A DNA stretch of 64,000 nt, from assembly GCF_016862995.1 (NCBI RefSeq), contig NZ_BOOA01000032.1:1-64000 (forward strand). Direction: 5' to 3'. The notes below the pieces were generated by a model. That model had not been told where the DNA came from, ran no database searches, and worked only from the letters and a program-made list of their open reading frames with translations. The position numbers and the translations under genes are program-made. Position 1 is the first letter of the stretch, and each line of letters opens with the position of its first letter. The DNA is from Acrocarpospora phusangensis (lineage in GTDB: Bacteria > Actinomycetota > Actinomycetes > Streptosporangiales > Streptosporangiaceae). Shown here piece by piece: positions 33,531 to 42,626 of the stretch.

Positions 33531-34760
33531 ATGAGAAGACCTGGCCTGGCGCTCGCCGCGCTGCTCCTCGCGGCGTGCTCACTCGTGCTCGCCGCCTGCT
33601 CGGGTACGGCGCCCGCGGGCGGTACCCCCGGCGAACTGACCGTGTGGATCATGGGCGACAGCTCCGCCCGGTTCGAGCAGCTCGTGCGGCCGTTCGTCGA
33701 CCGGACCGGCATCCGGGTCGACCCCGTCCCCGTCCCGTGGGACTCGGTCGACCAGAAGTTCACCACCGCCGTGGCGTCGGGCGACGGGCCGGACGCCCTC
33801 CAGATCGGGCTGTCGAAGCTGCGTACCTTCGCCGACTCCGGCGCCCTGCTCACGCTCGACGACCGGACGTTGCGGGAGCACCCGGGCCTGGCCGCCGCCA
33901 ACTTCCTCGACGGCGTGTCCCCCGGCGGGGACCCGGTGAGCGTTCCGTGGGTGGCCGACACCCGCGTGCTGTTCTACCGGCGGGACATCCTCACCGGCCA
34001 GGGCCTCGATGAGCCGCCGAGGACGTGGGACGAGGTCCGCGCGTACGCGAGGATTCTCGCCGGGCGCGGCGGGGGCGGCTACGGCTTCCACATCCCGCAG
34101 TGGGACAGCGCGCTGCCGGTCATCATGACCTGGACGATGGGCGGCCGGATCGTCGACGACGCCGGCCGGGTCGACTTCGACACCCCCGAGTTCCACCGCG
34201 CCGCCGACCTCTACCTCGGTTTCCACGCCGACCGGAGCGTGCCCGCCGACCCCGACTTCGACCAGATCCAGGGCTTCGTCTCCGGCGCGACCCCCATGCT
34301 GGTCTCCGGCCCCTACCTGGCGGGCGAGGTCGCCTCGGCCGCGCCGGAACTCGACGGCAAATGGTCGGTCGCCCCGATCCCCGGCGACGCCACCCACACC
34401 TCCCTGCTGGCCGGCTCGAACCTCGGCGTGTGGCGCTCCAGCGGCAACCGGGACGCCGCCCTGCGCCTTCTCGACTACCTCTCCCAGCCGCGTACCCAGC
34501 TGACCTGGTACGAACTCGACGGCCAGCTCCCCACGGCCAAAGCCGCCCTCAACGACCCGGAACTCACCGCCGACCCCCTCGTCTCGGTGTACGCCAGGCA
34601 ACTCCGCGACGCCCGGCCCCTGCCCCCCGTGCCCAACTGGGACGGCGAAACCGGCAAGGCGCTCCTGGACGCCCTCAACTCCGTCGTCCTGACCGGCGCG
34701 AACCGCGACACCGCCCTCCAGGGCCTGTACGCGGCGACCGGCGGCACGTCCGTCAACTGA
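33531..34760 (+). CDS. ABC sugar-binding lipoprotein
   Basis: A 409-residue extracellular solute-binding protein (family 1). It has a lipoprotein signal with lipobox LAAC (about residue 23; a second LLAAC precedes it). The binding-protein body includes LTVWIMGDS, GPDALQIGLSKLRTF, VPWVADTRVLFYRRDIL and GGRIVDDAGRVDFDTPE. It should capture an oligosaccharide released by the GH5 enzymes, probably beta-glucan-derived (inference). It is the first gene of the operon, downstream of the palindrome. Confidence 0.9.
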   Translation: MRRPGLALAALLLAACSLVLAACSGTAPAGGTPGELTVWIMGDSSARFEQLVRPFVDRTGIRVDPVPVPWDSVDQKFTTAVASGDGPDALQIGLSKLRTFADSGALLTLDDRTLREHPGLAAANFLDGVSPGGDPVSVPWVADTRVLFYRRDILTGQGLDEPPRTWDEVRAYARILAGRGGGGYGFHIPQWDSALPVIMTWTMGGRIVDDAGRVDFDTPEFHRAADLYLGFHADRSVPADPDFDQIQGFVSGATPMLVSGPYLAGEVASAAPELDGKWSVAPIPGDATHTSLLAGSNLGVWRSSGNRDAALRLLDYLSQPRTQLTWYELDGQLPTAKAALNDPELTADPLVSVYARQLRDARPLPPVPNWDGETGKALLDALNSVVLTGANRDTALQGLYAATGGTSVN

Positions 34761-34771
34761 CCGGAGCCGGC

Positions 34772-35650
34772 ATGAAACAGCCTCTCGCCCCCTACGCCTT
34801 CATCGCCCCGGCGATGATCCTGCTGCTCGTCTTCGGCGTGCTCCCCATCCTGGTCGCCCTGCCCGTCAGCCTCACCGACATGAACCTCGCGGGCCTGGCC
34901 GACTGGTCCAGGATCGAGTTCGCCGGCGTGGCGAACTTCCGCGAGCTGGTCGCCGACGACGCCTTCTGGCAGGCCCTCACCAACACCGGGATCTTCGCGC
35001 TGCTCGGCGTCCCCACCGTGATCGCCGTCTCGTTCGCCGCCGCGCTCCTGCTCCACCGCAGCGAGAACCGCTTCTTCCGGGCGCTCAGGGCGTTCTACTT
35101 CGCCCCGGCCATCACCGCCATCGTCGCGGTCTCCCTCGTCTGGGGCTACCTGCTCAACACCCGGTTCGGCCTGGTCAACCACCTGCTGTCGACGGTGGGC
35201 CTGCCGCCGGCGCGGTGGCTCGGCGACCCCGTCCTGGTGAAGTTCTCCGTCGCGCTCGTCGCCGTCTGGCGCGGTACGGGACTGAACATCATCATCTTCC
35301 TCGCCGCCCTGAAGACCATCCCCCGGGAGTATCTGGAGGCCGCCGAGCTCGACGGGGCTTCCGGGGCGCGGAAGATCGTGTCGATCGTCATCCCGCTGCT
35401 GCGGTTCGCCTTCCTCTTCGTGGCCGTCACCACGGTCATCGCCTGGCTGCAGTTCTTCGACGAACCCTTCGTGCTCACCAAGGGCGGGCCGCTCGGCGAG
35501 TCGACGAGCATCTCCCTCTTCCTCTACCAGGAGGGATTCTCCGCGGGCCGGTTCGGCTACGCCGCCGCCGGAACCCTGGTGCTCTTCCTGATCATCGCCG
35601 GCGTGACCCTCGTCCAGCTGCGCGGGCGGAGGTTCGATGCGGATCGTTAG
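34772..35650 (+). CDS. ABC sugar transporter permease (MalF-like)
   Basis: A 292-residue inner-membrane permease with six transmembrane segments and the EAA loop EYLEAAELDGASGARKIVSIVIPLLR that contacts the ATPase. The LTDMNLAG periplasmic region is typical of MalF/UgpA homologues. It starts 12 nt after the binding-protein stop with ggagccgg upstream. The next permease overlaps it by 14 nt. No ATPase is encoded here, so a shared MsiK-type ATPase is presumed. Confidence 0.92.
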   Translation: MKQPLAPYAFIAPAMILLLVFGVLPILVALPVSLTDMNLAGLADWSRIEFAGVANFRELVADDAFWQALTNTGIFALLGVPTVIAVSFAAALLLHRSENRFFRALRAFYFAPAITAIVAVSLVWGYLLNTRFGLVNHLLSTVGLPPARWLGDPVLVKFSVALVAVWRGTGLNIIIFLAALKTIPREYLEAAELDGASGARKIVSIVIPLLRFAFLFVAVTTVIAWLQFFDEPFVLTKGGPLGESTSISLFLYQEGFSAGRFGYAAAGTLVLFLIIAGVTLVQLRGRRFDADR

Positions 35651-36461
35651 CTCCCGCCGCCTGACCGCGGCCATCGGAGCGGCCCTGGGCGCCGGGGCGC
35701 TGGTCACCGCGTTCCCGTTCCTCTGGATGATCTCCGGTTCGGTGAAGCCGCGGTCGGAGTCGGCCGCGTACCCGCCCCGATTGCTGCCGGAAGCGCCCAC
35801 GTTCGAGAACTTCGCCCAGCTGTTCGGGCGGCTGGACTTCGGCCGCTACCTGGTCAACACCCTCGTGGTCGTGCTGATCAGCATGGCCGGGGTGGTGCTC
35901 ATGGCCATGGCCGGATACGGGTTCGCCAAGTTCCGCTTCCGGGGGCGCGGCCCCATGTTCTTCCTGGTGCTCGCCACGATGATGGTCCCCGTCCAGGTGA
36001 CCATGATCCCCACCTATCTCCTCCTCAACGGCATGCGGCTGACCAACACCCTGGTGGGCGTCGCGATCCCGGGGCTGGTGTCCGGGTTCGGCGTCTTCCT
36101 GTTCCGGCAGTTCATGTCGGCCGTACCCACCGAGATGATCGAGGCCGCCCGCCTCGACGGGGCAGGCGAGGCGCGCATCTTCTGGCGGATCGTCCTGCCG
36201 CTGTCCAGGCCCATCCTGGCCGTGCAGATTGTGCTGACCTTCATCGGCGCCTGGAACAGCTTCCTCTGGCCGCTGATCGTCGCCGACGACGACCGGCTCT
36301 ACACCCTGTCGGTCGGGGTGTCGCTGCTCAACCGGCAGATCGCGACCAGCCCGTCGCTCCAGATGGCCGGGGCCACCCTCATGGTGGTGCCCATCCTGAT
36401 CGTCTTCATCGTTTTCCAGCGTCACATCGTGCAGGGCTTCACCCTGTCCGGCCTCAGGTGA
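35637..36461 (+). CDS. ABC sugar transporter permease (MalG-like)
   Basis: A 274-residue permease with six membrane spans. Family marks: FPFLWMISGSVKP near the N-terminus, the EAA loop EMIEAARLDGAGEARIFWRIVLPLSRP, and the C-terminal FQRHIVQGFTLSGLR. It pairs with the upstream permease to form the channel. The start at 35637 overlaps the upstream gene by 14 nt, which suggests coupled translation. Confidence 0.92.
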   Translation: MRIVSSRRLTAAIGAALGAGALVTAFPFLWMISGSVKPRSESAAYPPRLLPEAPTFENFAQLFGRLDFGRYLVNTLVVVLISMAGVVLMAMAGYGFAKFRFRGRGPMFFLVLATMMVPVQVTMIPTYLLLNGMRLTNTLVGVAIPGLVSGFGVFLFRQFMSAVPTEMIEAARLDGAGEARIFWRIVLPLSRPILAVQIVLTFIGAWNSFLWPLIVADDDRLYTLSVGVSLLNRQIATSPSLQMAGATLMVVPILIVFIVFQRHIVQGFTLSGLR

Positions 36462-36482
36462 TCGAGAAAGCAAGGTAAGTAG

Positions 36483-37925
36483 ATGAGCAATCGTTTCACC
36501 GGCTTCGTCCGTGCCAGCGGCTCCCGGCTGGTCGACGGCTCGGGTGCCCCGCTGCTCCTGCGCGGCGTGGGCCTCGGGAACTGGCTGCTCGCCGAGGGCT
36601 ACATGTGGAAGTTCGGTGACGAGATGAGTTCGCCCCGCCAGATCGAGCGGCGCGTGGAAGCCCTCGTCGGGCCCGATCGGGCCGCCGAGTTCTGGACCCG
36701 GTTCCGCGGCGGGTACGTCACCGAGGAGGACGTCGCCGCCATCGCCCGCCTGGGCTTCGACCACGTCAGGCTCCCGCTCAACTCCCGCGCCCTCGTCGAT
36801 GAGGACGGCGGGTTCCTGGACGGCTTCACGCACATCGACGACCTGCTGCGCTGGTGCGGGACCCACAACCTGTGGGTGCTGCTCGACCTGCACGGCGCGC
36901 CCGGCGGCCAGACGGGCACCAACATCGACGACTCCCCGAACGGCCGGCCCGAACTGTTCATGGACGACCGCTACCGGCGGCTCACCGTCCACCTGTGGGC
37001 GGAGATCGCCCGGCGGTACCGGGACAACCCCGTGGTGCTCGGCTACGACCTGCTCAACGAGCCGCTCCCCAACGAGTGGCAGCACGTCTACCCGGCCGAA
37101 CTCGTCTCCCTCTACCGCGACCTGACCGCCGCGATCCGCGCCGCCGACCGGAACCACCTGATCGTCTACGAGGGCTCGCACTGGGCGACGAACTGGTCCA
37201 TCTTCACCGAGGTGCTCGACCCCAACTCCGCGTTGCAGTTCCACCGGTACTGGTGCCCGCCCGACCGGTCCAGCATCCAGGAGTACCTCGACACCCGGGA
37301 CCGCCTCGGCGTGCCCATCTACATGGGCGAAGGCGGCGAGAACACCCCCGAATGGATCTACACCGCGCACCGGCTGTACGAGCGGCACGAGATCGGCTGG
37401 AACCTCTGGCCGTGGAAGAAGTCCGACACCCTCACCTCGCCCGTCTCCGCCGGCCTGCCCGACGGCTGGGAGCTGATCGCCGACCCGTACGCGGCGGTGC
37501 CGCCCGGCCGGGCCTGGGACATCCTCCAGGACTTCCTCGACCGGGTCTCCCTGCGGGCCTGCCGGGAGCGGCCGGAGATCGTCAACGCCGTGTTCGGCCG
37601 CGGCCCGCTGCGCATCCCCGCGTGGGGGTTCGTCGACGAGTCGCCCGTGTTCCGCGACCGGTTCTCCGCGTACGCCCATGACGGCGTGTGGCACCGCTCC
37701 TCGGGCCGGCCGTACGAGGAGACGGAACTGATGCCCGTGCTCGTCCAGGCCGGGGAGGAACTGCACTTCCCGCTGGAGAGCCGCCCGTCCGGATGGCGGG
37801 TGGACGCCGACGAGCCGGACCGGTTCGAGATCTCCTGGCGGGACGGCCGCGTGGTGGTCCGCGCGACCGGGACCGCGTGCCTGCGGGCCCTGCACGTGAC
37901 CGGCTGCGAGAGGGTTGGGGCATGA
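36483..37925 (+). CDS. Intracellular GH5 glycosidase
   Basis: A 480-residue GH5 enzyme with no signal peptide. RGVGLGNWLLAEGYMW is near the N-terminus, HVRLPLNSR follows, the acid/base is Glu193 in YDLLNEPLP and the nucleophile lies in YMGEGGENTPEW (Glu283 or Glu286). A C-terminal beta domain (DELHFPLESRP..) closes the protein. It resembles exo-beta-glucosidases/glucanases that work on imported oligosaccharides. It is in the operon with the transporter, and an uninterrupted counterpart of the secreted enzyme. The stop overlaps the ROK start by ATGA. Confidence 0.88.
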   Translation: MSNRFTGFVRASGSRLVDGSGAPLLLRGVGLGNWLLAEGYMWKFGDEMSSPRQIERRVEALVGPDRAAEFWTRFRGGYVTEEDVAAIARLGFDHVRLPLNSRALVDEDGGFLDGFTHIDDLLRWCGTHNLWVLLDLHGAPGGQTGTNIDDSPNGRPELFMDDRYRRLTVHLWAEIARRYRDNPVVLGYDLLNEPLPNEWQHVYPAELVSLYRDLTAAIRAADRNHLIVYEGSHWATNWSIFTEVLDPNSALQFHRYWCPPDRSSIQEYLDTRDRLGVPIYMGEGGENTPEWIYTAHRLYERHEIGWNLWPWKKSDTLTSPVSAGLPDGWELIADPYAAVPPGRAWDILQDFLDRVSLRACRERPEIVNAVFGRGPLRIPAWGFVDESPVFRDRFSAYAHDGVWHRSSGRPYEETELMPVLVQAGEELHFPLESRPSGWRVDADEPDRFEISWRDGRVVVRATGTACLRALHVTGCERVGA

Positions 37926-39163
37926 GCGTCGAACCCGGGGGCCGTCCCGTTCTCACGTTGCCCGAGGTGTCCACCGTCACCACCCTCCGGCAGCGCAACC
38001 GGGCGCTGGTCCTCAAGATGGTGATCCTCGCGCAGGAGACCACGCGGGCCGACATCGCCAAGGAGAGCGGGCTGTCCACGGCCTCGGCCGGCAACCTCGT
38101 CGCCGAGTTGATCGCCGCGGGCCTGGTCGAGGAGCGCGGCCTGGTGTCCTCCCGGGGCGGCCGGCCCATCACGCTGATCGGCCCCCGGGCCGAGAGCGCG
38201 ATCACGATCGGCGCCGACATCGGCGAACGCGGCGTCGCCGTGGAGATGTTCGACCTGGCGATGAACCGGATCGACCGCGAGTTCCGCGGCGGGACCCGGG
38301 CGGAGGAGCCGGAGCGGATCGGCGCCGCCCTCCACGAGGCGCTGGTGGCCCTGCGCGACCGCAACGCCGCCCGCTGGCCGACCCTGCTCGGCATCGGCCT
38401 CGGCCTGCCCGGCCTCGTCGAGACCGGCCAGGACGGGCAGCAGATGCTGTACGCGCAGAGCCTCGGCTGGCCGCCCCTCCCGATCCGCACGCTGTGCGAC
38501 GCCGGAAGCATCCCCGTCCTCGCGGAGAACGGCGCGAAGATGCAGGCCAGGGCCGAACTGTGGTTCGGCAACGCGCGCGGCGTGGACCACTCCCTGGTCG
38601 CGCTCCTCGGCCGCGGCGTCGGGCTGGGCGTCGTCACCGGCGGGCAGCTGGCGTACGGCGCCCACTCCAGCGCGGGGGAGTGGGGGCACATGGCGATCGA
38701 GCGCGGCGGCCGGGTGTGCCGGTGCGGCAACCGGGGCTGCGTCGAGGCGTACCTGGGGTCCGACGCGATCCTCGCGGCGTGGCGGGAGACCGGAGCGGAC
38801 TTCGAGGGCACCGGCTGGCGGGCCGTCGGCGAGCTCATCGCCGCCGCGCACCGGGGCGACCCGGACGCGAGCGCGATCGTCGAGGACGTCATCGACTGCC
38901 TGGGGACCGCCCTGGGCGGCATGGTCAACCTGACCGGCCCGGAACGCATCATCATCGGCGGCTGGGTGGGCCTGCGGCTCATGGAGTCGCTCGGCGACCG
39001 CATCACCGCCGCGATCAGGAAGCACAGCCTGTCCAGACCGGGCGGCCAGTTCCAGCTGACGGTCGCCAAGTTCGGGGGAGACGCCGTGGCCACCGGCTCG
39101 GCGCTGCTGCCCCTGGAAGCGCTCATCGCCGCCGATCCCATGTCCGAAAGGGGACCACGATGA
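37922..39163 (+). CDS. ROK family transcriptional repressor
   Basis: A 413-residue ROK regulator. The N-terminal winged helix is TTLRQRNRALVLKMVILAQETTRADIAKESGLSTASAGNLVAELIAAGLVEERG. The sugar-kinase-like domain has GADIGERGVAVEMFD, the zinc-binding CRCGNRGCVEAYLG, and GLGVVTGGQLAYG. It probably binds the palindrome at 33472-33488 and is released by a sugar or sugar phosphate. Start and stop overlap neighbours by 4 nt each, tying it into the operon. Confidence 0.92.
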   Translation: MSVEPGGRPVLTLPEVSTVTTLRQRNRALVLKMVILAQETTRADIAKESGLSTASAGNLVAELIAAGLVEERGLVSSRGGRPITLIGPRAESAITIGADIGERGVAVEMFDLAMNRIDREFRGGTRAEEPERIGAALHEALVALRDRNAARWPTLLGIGLGLPGLVETGQDGQQMLYAQSLGWPPLPIRTLCDAGSIPVLAENGAKMQARAELWFGNARGVDHSLVALLGRGVGLGVVTGGQLAYGAHSSAGEWGHMAIERGGRVCRCGNRGCVEAYLGSDAILAAWRETGADFEGTGWRAVGELIAAAHRGDPDASAIVEDVIDCLGTALGGMVNLTGPERIIIGGWVGLRLMESLGDRITAAIRKHSLSRPGGQFQLTVAKFGGDAVATGSALLPLEALIAADPMSERGPR

Positions 39164-42129
39164 CCGGCTCACGCGAGGCGAACCACTCCCGGGGACGCCG
39201 GCCCCACCGCTCCCTGCTGGACCACCGCCACGCCGAACGCGACCGGCTCGACAAGCTGGTGGCCGCGGTACGCGCCGGCGAGAGCCAGTCCCTCGTGCTG
39301 CGCGGCGATCCGGGCGTGGGCAAGTCCGCCCTGCTCGACTACCTGGTGGAGCGGGCCGCCGGCTGCCGGGTGGCGCGGGCCGCGGGCGTACGGGCCGAGA
39401 TGGGGCTGCCGTACGCGGCGGTCCACCAGCTGTGCGCGCCCATGATGGAACGGCTCGACCGGCTGCCGGAACCGCAGCGGGACGCGCTGCGCGCCGCGTT
39501 CGGCCTGCGCGCGGGGCCGCCGCCGGACCGGTTCCTGGCCGGGCTGGCCGTGCTGAGCCTGCTCGCGGACGTGGCCGACGACCGGCCGCTGGTCTGCGTG
39601 ATCGATGACGCGCAGTGGCTCGACAGCGCCTCGGCGCAGGCGCTCGCCTTCGCCGCGCGGCGGCTGTCCGCGGAGTCGGTGGCGTGCGTGTTCGCGGCCC
39701 CCAGCGGTGGCACGCACGAGCTGTCCGGCCTGCCGGAACTGCTGATCGGCGGCCTGCGGGACGAGGACGCGCGGGCGCTGCTGCGCTCGGTCGTCCCCGG
39801 CCCGCTGGACCCGCCGGTGCGGGACCGGATCGTCGCCGAGGCGTACGGCAATCCGCTGGCGCTGCTGGAACTGTCGGCCGGGATGACGCCGGCCGAACTC
39901 GCGGGCGGCTTCGGCCTCCCGGCCGGGATCAGGCCGCCGCCGGGAGGGAGCGAGGACGGGTTCCGGCGGCGCCTGGAGCCGCTGCCGGAGGACACCCGGC
40001 GGCTGCTGCTGGTCGCGGCGGCCGAGCCGCTCGGTGACCCGGTCCTGGTCTGGCGGGCGGCGGCACGGCTCGGGATCGGCGCCGCCGCGGCGGGACCGGC
40101 GGCCGACCTGTGCGAGTTCGGGGCCCGGGTGCGGTTCTGCCATCCGCTCGCGCGCTCGGCGGTGTACCGGGCCGCCCCGCCGGAGGAGCGCAGGCGGGCG
40201 CACCACGCGCTGGCGGAGGTCACCGACGCGGCCGACCCGGATCGCCGGGCCTGGCACCGCGCGCACGCGACGGCCGAGGCCGACGAGGAGGTCGCCGCCG
40301 AACTGGAACGTACGGCGGAGTACGCGCGGGCCCGTGGTGGCATGGCCGCGGCGGCGGCGTTCCTCCAGCGGGCGGCCGAGCTGACCCCGGATCCGCCGCG
40401 CCGTGCCGTACGGGCGCTGGCGGCGGCCGGGGTCAAGAGGGAGGCGGGCGCGCCGGAAGCCGCGGCGGGGCTGCTCGGGGTGGCGCTGGCGGGTCCGCTC
40501 GACGAGCGGCGGCGCGCCCGCGCGGCCCTGCTGCACGCCGAGATCGTGTTCACCGCCACCCGGGGCAGCGCCGCAGCGCCGCTGCTGCTCGACGCCGCGA
40601 GACAACTCCAGCCCCTGGATCCTGAGCTGGCCCGCGACGCCTCCCTGGAAGCGTTGTCGGCGGCGATGCTCGCAGGACGCCTGGCTGCTGACGGAACCGG
40701 CCCCTGCGACGTCGCCCCCGCGCTGCCGACGCCCGGCCGCGCGGGGGACCCCCTGCTCGACGGCCTGGCGCTGCTCTTCACCGCCGGCCCCGAAACGGCG
40801 GCTCCCACGCTGCACCGCGCCCTGGCCGATCTCCACAACGGTTCCCCCGCCAGCCTCCACGAGGGCCTTCACGAAGGCTTCCTCGACGGCCCTCGCGACG
40901 GCTTCGCTGGTGGTCCCCGCAAGGACTTCCCCCGCGGTCCGCGTGACGGTTCTCCCGACGGCCCTGGCGACGGCTTCCCCGACGGTCCCCGCGACGACTT
41001 CCCCCGCGGTCCGCGCGGCGATTCCCGCGACGGCCTTCGCGGCGCCGGGGAGGGGATCCGGCGGCTCTGGCCCGGGTGTGTCGCCGCCGTGGCCTTGTGG
41101 GACCACGACGCCTGGCGCGAACTCGCGGATCGTCATGTCGCGCTCGCCCGTGACACCGGAGCCCTCGCCGTACTGCCCCTGGCGCTGGCCTCGCGCGTCA
41201 CGGCCCACCTCTTCGAAGGCGAACTGGCGGAGGCGGCGGCGCTGAGCGCGGAGGCGCAGGCGATCACGGCGGCGACCGGGCTGCGCGTGACCGACCACGG
41301 CGCTCTCGCGGTCGCCGCCTGGCGTGGTCGCGAAGCCGAGGCGGAGGAGCTGATGCGCGTGAGCGCCGGTGAAGCGGCGTCCCGCGGGGAAGGGGCCGGG
41401 CTGACCGTCGTGGACTGGACGAGAGCCGTCCTCTACAACGGGCTCGGCCGGTACGACCGCGCCTGCGCCGCCGCCCAGCGCGGGAGCGAGGACCCGCCCG
41501 TGCCGGGCGCGGCGGCGCAGTGGGCGCAGGCCGAACTGGTCGAGGCGGCCACCCGCTGCGGCGACCGCGCCCTCGCGTACCGGGCCGCCGAGCGGCTCGC
41601 GGAGACCGCCCGGGCCTGCCCCACCGACTGGGCCCTCGGGATCGAGGCCCGGGTACGCGCCCTGGTCAGCGAACCGAGCCAGGCCGAAAGCCGCTACCGG
41701 GAGGCGATCGAGCGCCTTGGCCGCACTCGGCTCCGGCCCGACCTGGCGCGGGCGCATCTCCTCTACGGCGAATGGCTCCGCAGGGAACGGCGCAGGATCG
41801 AGGCGCGCCAGCAGCTCCGTACCGCGCACCGGCTGTTCGCGGCGATCGGGATGGCGGCCTTCGCGGAGCGGTCGGCGCTGGAACTGCGGGCCACCGGCGA
41901 GAACGCGCACCGGCGGAGCGTCCCGTCCGGCGGCGACCTCACCCCCCGGGAAGGACAGATCGCCCGGCTCGCCACCAAGGGTCTCACCAACTCCGAGATC
42001 GGCAGCCAGCTGTTCGTGAGCCCGCGCACCGTCGAATACCACCTCCGCAAGATCTTCGCGAAACTGGACATCACCTCGCGCAGCCAGCTCGACCGGTTCC
42101 TGGCCGACGCCGACAGCCCGGTCGGCTAG
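39160..42129 (+). CDS. Large ATP-binding LuxR (LAL) regulator with low-complexity insert
   Basis: A 989-residue STAND-type regulator. AAA/NB-ARC-like ATPase: Walker A GDPGVGKSALLDYLV (about residue 47), Walker B LVCVIDDAQWLD. The middle is TPR-like helices. The C-terminal LuxR HTH is LTPREGQIARLATKGLTNSEIGSQLFVSPRTVEYHLRKIFAKLDI. Residues about 566-631 are a Gly/Pro/Asp/Phe-rich repeat (GPRDGF-like hexads) not expected in LALs. The ATG overlaps the ROK stop (ATGA), so it belongs to the sugar operon. Known LALs activate maltose or antibiotic genes; its target may be the GH5/transport genes. Confidence 0.88.
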   Translation: MTGSREANHSRGRRPHRSLLDHRHAERDRLDKLVAAVRAGESQSLVLRGDPGVGKSALLDYLVERAAGCRVARAAGVRAEMGLPYAAVHQLCAPMMERLDRLPEPQRDALRAAFGLRAGPPPDRFLAGLAVLSLLADVADDRPLVCVIDDAQWLDSASAQALAFAARRLSAESVACVFAAPSGGTHELSGLPELLIGGLRDEDARALLRSVVPGPLDPPVRDRIVAEAYGNPLALLELSAGMTPAELAGGFGLPAGIRPPPGGSEDGFRRRLEPLPEDTRRLLLVAAAEPLGDPVLVWRAAARLGIGAAAAGPAADLCEFGARVRFCHPLARSAVYRAAPPEERRRAHHALAEVTDAADPDRRAWHRAHATAEADEEVAAELERTAEYARARGGMAAAAAFLQRAAELTPDPPRRAVRALAAAGVKREAGAPEAAAGLLGVALAGPLDERRRARAALLHAEIVFTATRGSAAAPLLLDAARQLQPLDPELARDASLEALSAAMLAGRLAADGTGPCDVAPALPTPGRAGDPLLDGLALLFTAGPETAAPTLHRALADLHNGSPASLHEGLHEGFLDGPRDGFAGGPRKDFPRGPRDGSPDGPGDGFPDGPRDDFPRGPRGDSRDGLRGAGEGIRRLWPGCVAAVALWDHDAWRELADRHVALARDTGALAVLPLALASRVTAHLFEGELAEAAALSAEAQAITAATGLRVTDHGALAVAAWRGREAEAEELMRVSAGEAASRGEGAGLTVVDWTRAVLYNGLGRYDRACAAAQRGSEDPPVPGAAAQWAQAELVEAATRCGDRALAYRAAERLAETARACPTDWALGIEARVRALVSEPSQAESRYREAIERLGRTRLRPDLARAHLLYGEWLRRERRRIEARQQLRTAHRLFAAIGMAAFAERSALELRATGENAHRRSVPSGGDLTPREGQIARLATKGLTNSEIGSQLFVSPRTVEYHLRKIFAKLDITSRSQLDRFLADADSPVG

Positions 42130-42626
42130 GGACTCGTACTACAGCCAGGTCTTGTTACCGATAGTGTCGGCGCATGCCTGATGAGTTAACGGCTGACGAT
42201 GTCCAGAAGTAGGTCTCGGGGCTGGATGTGCTGTTCGGGCGGGTGGCAGGCCGGTTAGGGCGAGTGGAACCGCGTCGGCAGGCGCGAGCATATCTGCTGG
42301 GCTTGCCGGCTCCAATCGAGCGTAAGAACGGCTGGCGGGTGGCCGAGGCGGCTGGGGACGCGGCTCCGGATCGCATGCAGCGCCTGTCGAACAGCGCTCG
42401 CCAGGATCCCCGGCAGGTGCGCGCTGACCTGCGCGACTACGTAACGGGCCACCTCGGCCATCGCGACGGCGTGCTGATCGTGGACGAGACCGGCTGGCCA
42501 TCGCGGCGGCACAGGTCGGCGCGGCTACGGCTCACCGACGCGGGCCGCAACGTTTGAGTACGCCCCTGCTCAGGCTCCGCATCATTTCCTGGCGCACAGT
42601 GAAGTCCCAACCTCTAGCCAGGAGTG
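42130..42626. other. Decayed region with an IS701-type remnant
   Basis: This 497-nt stretch holds the broken transposase gene described separately and about 65 nt of non-coding sequence before the orphan gene. No terminal inverted repeats or target duplication are clear. Confidence 0.5.
42174..42557 (+). pseudogene. Truncated IS701-family transposase
   Basis: In the frame from the ATG at 42174, codon 13 is TAG. The following reading frame still matches the IS701 transposase N-terminus (GRVAGRLGRVEPRRQARAYLLGL, PIERKNGWRVAEAAGD, then LIVDETGWP, the DDE-type acidic strand). Similarity ends near 42500 and the rest of the enzyme is missing. It is a dead fragment. Confidence 0.8.

Noticed and set aside
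39169-42042. Long open frame antisense to the LAL gene
   Set aside because: The sense frame has clear Walker and LuxR motifs; the antisense product has none.
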